A DNA stretch of 64,000 bases from Sesamum alatum (taxonomy: Eukaryota > Streptophyta > Magnoliopsida > Lamiales > Pedaliaceae): assembly GCA_034509735.1 (NCBI GenBank), contig JACGWO010000007.1, positions 27,432,046 through 27,496,045 of the forward strand. The letters run 5' to 3'. The translations under genes and the position numbers were made by a program. The notes beneath the pieces are model-generated. The model saw only the letters and a list, made by a program, of their open reading frames with translations, was not told the origin of the DNA and did not search any database. Within the stretch, counting starts at the first letter, position 1; each line of letters opens with the position of its first letter. Positions 57,483 through 64,000 of this stretch are shown piece after piece.

Positions 57483-57906
57483 GCAAAAAGTATGAAAGAT
57501 AGGCTGTGGATATCGAAATTAATTCTGTCTGGGTATCAAAATTAATTAGCTTCATTAGAATTGTCTAATAGTTTCTAATTTTTACAAGATGTTATCTAGA
57601 TATATCTGTTATAGGCTGATCTTTGTTGAATCTTTTTAATCTTTACTTCTAGCTATATTATGAGAGTTTAGCCTTTTATTTACTTATTTGATATAGAAGA
57701 TAATCGTCATGTGCTATTCAAAACCTCAAGTGTCAAATCTTATTTACATGAAGATCAATTGTCCAACTTGAAACAAACATTATATTACTCTACGCGCATA
57801 CTTGATTTTTGAACTTGTATATCTTCCCTTCGATGTTGTACTGATGAAACATGGTTTTAATCCAACCGCAATAAGTTGAATACACTTTTCACGTTATAAC
57901 TTGTAG

Positions 57907-58073
57907 GTAAAAGTAAATTTGGTAGCTCTTTCACCAGATGGTTCTACTATGAGCACTGTTGAAACCAGACTCCCTAAAGAAGGTATCGACAGCCTTGTGA
58001 GTCTTAAGTTCTGGGCATGTGGCTCTCAGAACAAAAACTTCAGCTTGTCTACAATCATATATGAACAACACAG
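57907..58073 (+). pseudogene. WDR75 exon A, unit 2
   Basis: Acceptor TTGTAG, then VALSPDGSTMSTVETRLPKE, GIDSLVSLKFWACGSQNKNF and SLSTIIYEQH up to donor GTTTGT. In WDR75 proteins this block lies directly before the GISAIAFHP block that is exon B here. The exon is open throughout and ends in phase with exon B. Confidence 0.78.
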
Positions 58074-58241
58074 GTTTGTCCTTTTGAATTTTTTAACCTA
58101 TTATCTATCAGATGTAATTTCATTAGCAATTTTTTATTCTTTTTCCTGGAATACCTGTCATGTGTGTGGTCTGATGATTACGATATTAAGTTTTATATAG
58201 CACTCCAACTACCTAAAGGGTTTCATGCTTCTTGCTACAGA

Positions 58242-58590
58242 TCTCAATTCAATTCCTCCGAAATCGGACCCACGAGGTATTATAAAATGACTAATCCTGC
58301 AGTCATTTTTCAAGTAACTTTTACTCTATTTTGCAACTTCACTATTGCACGGATTCTTTCTATTTTTTTCAGCTATTTCAAGCTCACTTTCAAACGATCA
58401 ACATATCAAAATATTGTTTCACCACTTTTCTCACATATTTCAAGTTTCACGTTTTAGTTTATAGTAAGAACACTACTGACTTAAGTATCGGAGTGCTAAC
58501 TTCTCATTTCAGGTTACTCCCCCATCAATCCTGGGTTCGTGAAGGTCCCTCGACTTCTGTGGTGCTGTTGAATTTCGGTACGCATCATTA
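58242..58590 (+). pseudogene. Exon-like pieces right of the tandem array, parent unknown
   Basis: A piece ending near 58313 reads SSEIGPTRYYKMTNPAVIFQ before GTAACT; after an acceptor TTTCAG at about 58513 comes a second short piece (VTPPS or GYSPINPGFVKVP depending on frame). They look like further captured exons, but I do not recognise them. Confidence 0.35.
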
Positions 58591-58600
58591 ATGTATTTTA

Positions 58601-59299
58601 ATTCAAGAATTATGTAATACATTAATATTTCAAATCAACAAATACATTCAAACAAAATAAAAAGAGTAAAGAAAAATAGACAAAAATTGTGTTTTCTCAT
58701 TATCTCGCTAACAATGTACCTTTTATTTCCCCATATTGAAAATTTTATATTTCTTGCATAATGATAGGGGATTATAGTACACGCCTCAAAGTATCCCCCA
58801 AAAAGAGAGAAAATCCCCACTTTGGGGCCAGGATTCGCGCCCCAGGGTCTGATTCGGATCGCCTGAACCGACCCGCGCTAGGCGACCTAATGAAATGACC
58901 CATTACAAGAGCCATTGGATCTTTTGACAGTACCCACATCAAGATTATGGCATGTGGAATAGTCAGTAGGCATATTTAATCCTATAGATACACCTTACAT
59001 GCCTCAGTTATGGTAAAATATTTATTACATCCTACCCGCATTAAATATACTCAATTTCTATACACCTATCTCGATCTCGAGTTGACTTAAGCATCGATGG
59101 GTCTTAACTGGGGACATCCCAACAAGCCTAACGATTTGCTTTTTTTTTTTTAGGTATCCAAACTACTCCAAATATCCTTGAGGTGACCTTCCACCTCCTA
59201 GCCGGATCACATATATTTCTCAAACCTTTTACTTTGAGATAATCTTTGTTTCTATTCGTGATATTTAATGTTAGAGGATGGTGGAAGGGATTTCATGAC
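58601..59299. other. Spacer, possible old gypsy LTR sequence
   Basis: No gene. 58800-58890 is GC-rich with a 6-bp stem (TCGCCT/AGGCGA). 59075-59165 (GAGTTGACTTAAGCATCGATGG, then a T-run and TTTAGG) recalls the R-U5 part of Tat/Athila LTRs, but I could not set boundaries. Confidence 0.35.
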
Positions 59300-60071
59300 T
59301 AGGGGTGGGCGTCGGGTCGGACTTTTTGGGTTTAGGTTTGTTGGTCGGATACATGACATGTCAGCTAGCGTAAAAATGGACCCAATTCCGAATCCGATTG
59401 TAGTGGGTACCCAAGTAGTCGGGTATCCATCGGGTTCGGGTATCCTTATAGTCGGGTTCAGGTACCCGAATAAGCATGTAAAGGTAATGCCTTGACAATG
59501 ACATTTTTCCATGGAGTAGTTAGAATGAGACAGAGAATGTATTCCATTTCCATGACCTGAATAGGTAATACTATATAATTTTCTCACCATTAATTCCAAT
59601 TACTCATTAAATACGTACTACATGTGTCAAGATCAAAAGTAGGTCAAGTTTATAAGTTGGAGGGATGCTAAATCGAACGATGATTTAATTACAAAATATT
59701 CACAACAACAACATATCAAATCTCCGTCAAATATCATAAAAATCAACACACCATCAAATATATATATAAAATAAATAATATATATATATATATATATATA
59801 TAAAATCCCATTCAATTTGTTATTAAATATGCAAATAGAGGACAATCTGTATTTTATTCTCACTTCCTTCTCCCTCACAACCGAGTCGCCTGTAATTTCC
59901 ACTTCTCACTCTCTGTTTTTTATTCACCTTCTCCCCTTCTATATCTCATTAGCTCTTTCTACCAAACCAAAAAAGAGAACAATCTCTTGGCCTGAGATAG
60001 TGAGAAGAGAAGCCATATGCAAAATATGTGAGAAAAATATAGACCCATTTTCTAAGTTTATACAAAAGCAA

Positions 60072-60132
<61 letters not shown>

Positions 60133-60554
60133 TTGTTACTCTAAGACAAGGCGGCTATTGACGACGGGGAAGAGAACGGCGACGTCCCTAAATCGGGTGG
60201 TAAAAGCGATTTTTAGTCTCTTTCTCTCTCTTAGGGTAATAACAGGTGAAATATGGTGAAAAGTGAAAAGTGAAAACTAAGACTTGGACGGGAGGTTGAA
60301 CTGTTGAAGGCTGAAGCTGTACAGTTGTTTATACTCCATCTCTCTCTCTCTTCTTTTTTTTTTTAATTTAACTGGATACCCGATCGAATTCTTGGATGCT
60401 ACTATCCTACCCGACACCCAACCCGATATATTTTAATCGGTTTTCTCAGGTTCATCCGAACCCGACTATTTACCCAAATTACCCGATCTGTATAATCTGA
60501 ATCCGAACATATTAGGTCGGAACCTGAAAAACTTGATCCGAATACCCACCCCTA
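59300..60554. mobile_element. hAT-type MITE, 1,255 bp
   Basis: The left end TAGGGGTGGGCGTCGGG and right end (complement TAGGGGTGGGTATTCGG) are terminal inverted repeats, with GGGTACCCG/CGGGT-rich subterminal sequence. The flanks TTCATGAC (59292-59299) and TCCATGAC (60555-60562) match at 7 of 8 bases. The interior has a TA microsatellite (59756-59800), a TA-GA microsatellite (60068-60128) and no transposase. Confidence 0.82.
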
Positions 60555-60562
60555 TCCATGAC

Positions 60563-61433
60563 TTCTCCAAAAACCTCAGACTTTTCCATTTAAGCTTGGC
60601 CTTGCAATGATAATTGTTTAATTTAGGGCCAAACATACATAAGCAAGCAAGAGTTAAATCAAGAAAAAGAAGGCCCACATGTTGCCTAGCAAAATCCATG
60701 CCAGACTGGATGAAAGGATATGCGATGATCGTATATAATGTGTAGAGAAATTGTTTGATTTTGATGGAATTTCATGATTTAGCCCAATATACTCTAAACT
60801 CAAATTGATATTACCAAAAACTTGATTATTCTCTATATTATAAATTACTACAGTCTAAAATAATGACAAATTAATACTATATATAAATCATGGTTAAATA
60901 AAATTGATGTGAAAACATAATTAAATTTTGACCACGGTTAATTAATGATCAAAGTATTTGTCATAATTTTTAGCTGTAGCTAATGTTTTTATCTCGCTTG
61001 TATAAATAACAATTAATAATTATTGCGCAACCATAATTAATTAGTATTCAGCATATTTTTTTTCTTTTAATCATAATGAAAAGTCATATTTCATCTAATA
61101 GAATGATGAAATTGTAAATCAAAGGGCTATAATAGTTTTTTTAGAATTAATTATCTTATAATTAATTATGCAGTCGTCGGGCCAAATTAAAGCCTAAGTG
61201 TGGGAAGAAATTCAAAGATGTAAAGAAAGTGGCAAATGCTATATATATACATTTGAATGAGAAACAAAATGTTGCCAAGGGTTGAGTAATTATTTTTCAA
61301 TGATTAATAAGTTGATGGTGGGTTTTGTGGAAAATGCATGCAACCAATCTATTATTGTCACACTTTAATTATAGTAGGATTCACTTTGTAATCTCTAAAT
61401 TCAGCATAAAAGTTCAATATTTCCATCCCCTAC
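60563..61433. other. Intergenic, nothing recognised
   Basis: AT-rich, short ORFs only, no repeat with clear ends. Confidence 0.5.
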
Positions 61434-61760
61434 GGTAAAATGCATTTTTAGTCCTATATTTTAAGGGACGACAATGTTTTTGGTCCACTTTAATTCCAAT
61501 TTTGCAATTGAAAATATATATATTAAATAAATAAAAAAAAAACGAAGCACATCTGATCGAATTTCTGCCTTCAATTGCTAGAAAAGGGTGTTGTCACGTT
61601 TCGAAAATGTATCTTTTTCCTACGAAATTGGCATTTTTTGAAAGATATTAGACCTAATGTACTACTTTTTAAATATAAAAATTATTTCCACAGTTTCAAA
61701 ATTGAAACCGGAGTGGATAAAAAGTGTCACCACAATTACTGGACGAAAATTGCATTTTCC
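61434..61760. mobile_element. Possible small MULE-like MITE
   Basis: The left end GGTAAAATGCATTTTTAGTCC and right end (complement GGGAAAATGCAATTTTCGTCC) form imperfect inverted repeats, with further matches inward (GACAATGTTTTTGGTCCAC against GACACTTTTTATCCAC). The end sequence resembles the MULE at 5015. No target duplication was found, which lowers confidence. Confidence 0.45.
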
Positions 61761-62100
61761 CGTATCTATTCTATCCCATTAGCTTAAACACAGAAATCAA
61801 TTGGTGGTTTGGAAAAAATAATCTCACACCTTTTAGAAGCAAAGTTATAAATGGAAAAGAGAAAATCTATTGCCACCTAAATCAGCAGATCTTAGGATCC
61901 CTAAAATTATGAAAATAATTAAACATGATAATTGAGTTTTATGTTTCTAGGCAAAACATTGACTAATATATAAACATTAATTGCTTGTCGAAGAAATTAG
62001 AGCAATCGACAAAAGTTCGGCACAAGAGAGAAAAGAGAGGAAATTTCTTACCAAAATCAGGCTTGATGGAACTAAACCAACCAAACAATAAATGTGATAT
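61761..62100. other. Intergenic, nothing recognised
   Basis: AT-rich with short ORFs; nothing supported. Confidence 0.45.
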
Positions 62101-62109
62101 ACTTGTTAT

Positions 62110-62262
62110 TTATTTTTTATTTTTTTTTGAGTTATGTTATTACAGCAACAAATAAATCTACTATACAGTAAATACAAATCATCCCACGCAGGGGATTGGA
62201 ACCCATGACCTTTAAGATCATGGGGCCTCAGCTTCGCCAACTGAGCTAGACCTCATTGGCTC
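62110..62262 (-). mobile_element. tRNA-derived SINE, complete
   Basis: On the minus strand the element starts GAGCCAATGAGGTC and has an RNA polymerase III A box TAGCTCAGTTGG (perfect) and a B box GGTTCCAATCC (one change from GGTTCGANNCC). It ends in an A-rich tail, seen as the T-rich 62110-62129 on the plus strand. Flanking ACTTGTTAT at 62101-62109 and 62263-62271 is a 9-bp target duplication. It is not a tRNA gene: no complete cloverleaf and an A-tail. Confidence 0.82.
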
Positions 62263-62307
62263 ACTTGTTATGTAATTGATCACACGATAAGTGCATTATA
62301 ATTATCA

Positions 62308-62752
62308 TCTATACTATTATAAAGGGAAGATGGTTTATAAACTCAAAGTGATAGTTTTGATACCACTACACCAAATTATTATAATACCAAAAATGCCCTT
62401 CAACTTCCCTACTCATATTGAATTAACTACTCAATCAAGTTTTTTTAAAAAAAAAATAATTCCATGCACTTAATATACTCAAAAAATAAAATTTACTCTC
62501 ATTTTGTTTAAGCTTATTGTTGATTGAAATAGAAATAACAGATATTGGGAAACTTTTTAATTTTTAATTTAATTTGATATAAAATATTTATTGATAATTA
62601 ACGCATTAGAAAAAAATTATCAGACAGTTTTTATACGTGAGATTGTAAGACAATAAGAAGTTAAAATTTACAAGAACAAGTTATGAGCTTTAATAAAATA
62701 AAAATATTATTAAAAAAATATGCGCGCAGGTATTGCGTGCCATAGTGTCTAG
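62308..62752 (+). mobile_element. Non-autonomous Helitron, 445 bp
   Basis: Starts TCTATACTATTATAAAGGGA after an A and ends CTAG before a T, the Helitron pattern of insertion between A and T. Just upstream of the end, ATGCGCGCAGGTATTGCGTGCCAT (62720-62743) forms a GC-rich imperfect hairpin, 6 bp before CTAG. No RepHel gene or cargo. Confidence 0.8.
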
Positions 62753-62753
62753 T

Positions 62754-63744
62754 ATAATTAGTTCAAATCTGATCAAGTTAAATCTGAATTAGAATTTGCC
62801 ATTATATATTTGTTATGTTATCCAAGACATCATGAAAAATCCAATTATTTCTAAGTTGAAAATTGCTTTCCTTTTACTCAACCAAATTGATGATAATTAA
62901 GGTACGAGCTAATTGTTTTTTCTATGATGACAGGACTCGTAGTTGAGAAAAAGTGAAACAATATTGAACATTAATAACTCTTTCCAACTCAGGCAAAATC
63001 CAATTATTTCTGTCGTAGTCCAGCAGCACCATTCGATAATATAATTTCAGACGAAGGCAACTGCGAATAATTGATCGATCCTTCTTTACTACAAACGAAT
63101 ACAATTTAAAAATTATGATAAATTAATAATATCAACCATAATAAAATAAATCAGTACCAATATTTAAGTTTCAGCGATAATTAATTAATCAACATTTACT
63201 ATGCAAGGAGCATTTGGCATCGCCGTACAGTTATAATTAATGTCTTGGTCTCGTACATCCTAGAATTTCGATATTTTTAAAATACAATCACGAGACCAAT
63301 CCACCACGCATACTGTGTCCTAAAGGCCTAAACTGCAAAATGATGTCGAATTATTAGTTTATGAGAGTATTAGTTTGACAAACATATATTATTTGCTTCA
63401 ATTTGTCATAAACAGAAAAGAAGTTATTTGTCAAGATCTCCACTATGATTATTTTCCAAAAACATTAAAAAAAAAAGGGTGAACTAATTATTGTTATCAT
63501 TATGAATTATATTATTTTAAAAAAAATCATATACCTCTAAAAAAATCATATAATTAGCTATAAGGGTTTTATACGGTAGTGGTTGTGTAACTATGAGAGT
63601 GATATTTTTGGTCCTGCACGAATTAATTATCGCAATTTAATCCTATAACTTTTAAAAATCATGATTTGAGGACTTTTTCGGTCAATATAATCGATGTGAC
63701 TTACACATGACCTAATTAAGTTGGGAATTCAAAATTGGCTGAAG
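62754..63744. other. Intergenic, nothing recognised
   Basis: AT-rich spacer without supported coding or repeat features. Confidence 0.45.
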
Positions 63745-64000
63745 TTATCTGGGAAAATTGTAATTTACTCTCCTGTCATATTGCAAATAAGCAATTTACC
63801 CCCTTATGAAAAATAAAATAGCAATTTACCTCCATGTATTTTTTAAAATGAAGTAATTTACCTCCCTATGTTTTTTAAAATGAAGCAATTTATCTCCTTA
63901 GACAGGGAGGTAAATTGCTTCATTTTAAAAAACTTAGGGAGTAAATCGCTATTTCTTTTTCATAGGGGGGTAATTTGCTCATTTGCAATATCACAAGAGG
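63745..64000. mobile_element. Foldback MITE, cut by the window end
   Basis: The left half (63760-63900) has three tandem-like GCAATTTACCTCCCTATG pieces; the right half (63901-64000) is their inverted copy (GGGAGGTAAATTGCTTCATTTT). The composition (AAATGAAGCAAATTACC-type motifs) matches the element at 4369-4609. The right end lies outside the window. Confidence 0.65.

Larger units (their letters stand above)
55131..58241 (+). repeat. Tandem unit 2 of the captured multi-gene segment, about 3.1 kb
   Basis: Same order as unit 1, with exon A intact at its end (57907-58073). Similarity to the junction sequence GGGTTTCATGCTTCTTGCTAC stops at 58241, the same point in the unit at which unit 1 begins, so the array holds almost exactly two whole periods. 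Confidence 0.85.
50530..58600 (+). mobile_element. Helitron-like multi-gene capture region (3' end not identified)
   Basis: The left edge A/TCTATACATCTTTAAAAGTG resembles plant Helitron 5' ends (compare TCTATACTATTATAAAG at 62308) and abuts an LTR fragment. The region carries introns and exons of at least three host genes, all plus strand, in decayed form: a coiled-coil gene, WDR75, an ABCG transporter and MED33, plus two unidentified exon-like pieces at the right. Capture with introns from several loci is typical of Helitrons. I could not find a CTRR 3' end with hairpin, so the right limit is only where cargo-like sequence fades. Pack-MULE origin is possible but no terminal inverted repeats are seen. 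Confidence 0.5.

Noticed and set aside
58840..58890. TCGCCT/AGGCGA hairpin before CCTAAT as the missing Helitron 3' end
   Set aside because: The loop is too long and the stem lies too close to the putative terminus compared with the good example at 62720-62752; kept only as a remote possibility.
62160..62262. tRNA-like sequence with A and B boxes on the minus strand
   Set aside because: A-rich tail and target duplication identify it as a SINE; no full cloverleaf was seen.
1..64000. CRISPR arrays, bacterial operons, viral insertions, rRNA or tRNA genes
   Set aside because: Looked for and not seen; all repeats found are eukaryotic mobile elements, microsatellites or degenerate tandem repeats.

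Overview
This window is nuclear DNA from a flowering plant, almost certainly a eudicot. The signs are AT-rich spacers, plant-type LTR retrotransposons primed by initiator tRNA-Met, an L1-type LINE with a DUF4283 ORF1, Harbinger, hAT, MULE and Helitron elements, and fragments of plant genes (PADRE/DUF4228, AP2/ERF, ABCG, MED33, WDR75). The DUF4283 zinc-knuckle family seen twice here reminds me of Lamiales genomes, but that placement is a guess. Only one host gene looks intact, a PADRE/DUF4228 protein gene at 3772-4368. Nearly everything else is mobile DNA or fragments carried or broken by it.

Layout. 1-3700: a decayed gypsy fragment, a 965-bp Harbinger MITE and AT-rich spacer. 3772-4609: the PADRE gene, with a foldback MITE that starts on the base after its stop codon. 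5015-6329: a MULE with terminal arms over 300 bp and a 9-10 bp target duplication; its cargo resembles part of a DUF4283 retro-ORF found 32 kb downstream. 8940-16197: a full-length but dead LINE with an 18-bp target duplication, inserted in a degenerate tandem-repeat field. 18050-30360: a three-level nest, in which a minus-strand copia element is split by a hAT element (19344-28550), itself split by a Tekay-like gypsy element (19689-28054). 30361-32105: an oppositely oriented copia 5' half. 32290-32694: an AP2/ERF pseudogene with its TATA box. 34640-35490: an unexplained diverged repeat. 37440-48447: a DUF4283 zinc-knuckle retro-ORF on the minus strand, interrupted by a copia element (39195-47862) with an abnormal insertion footprint: a 149-bp flanking duplication instead of 5 bp.

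50530-58600 is the most interesting part. It is a Helitron-like multi-gene capture region holding exons, with their introns, that I recognise as WDR75, an ABCG transporter and Mediator subunit MED33, plus a coiled-coil gene I cannot name. About 3.0 kb of this is present as almost exactly two tandem units. Each unit is circularly permuted, so the first captured WDR75 exon lies at the unit end and is back in parental order only across the unit junction. That is what a circular intermediate would leave. Each unit also holds a 151-bp repeat, three copies, able to form two hairpins.

59300-64000: a 1.25-kb hAT MITE, a possible small MULE, a complete tRNA-derived SINE, a complete 445-bp Helitron, and at the right edge the start of a second foldback MITE resembling the one after the PADRE gene.

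All family names come from reading motifs by eye; no database search or alignment was run. Every retrotransposon coding region is broken by stops and frameshifts, so none should be autonomous.
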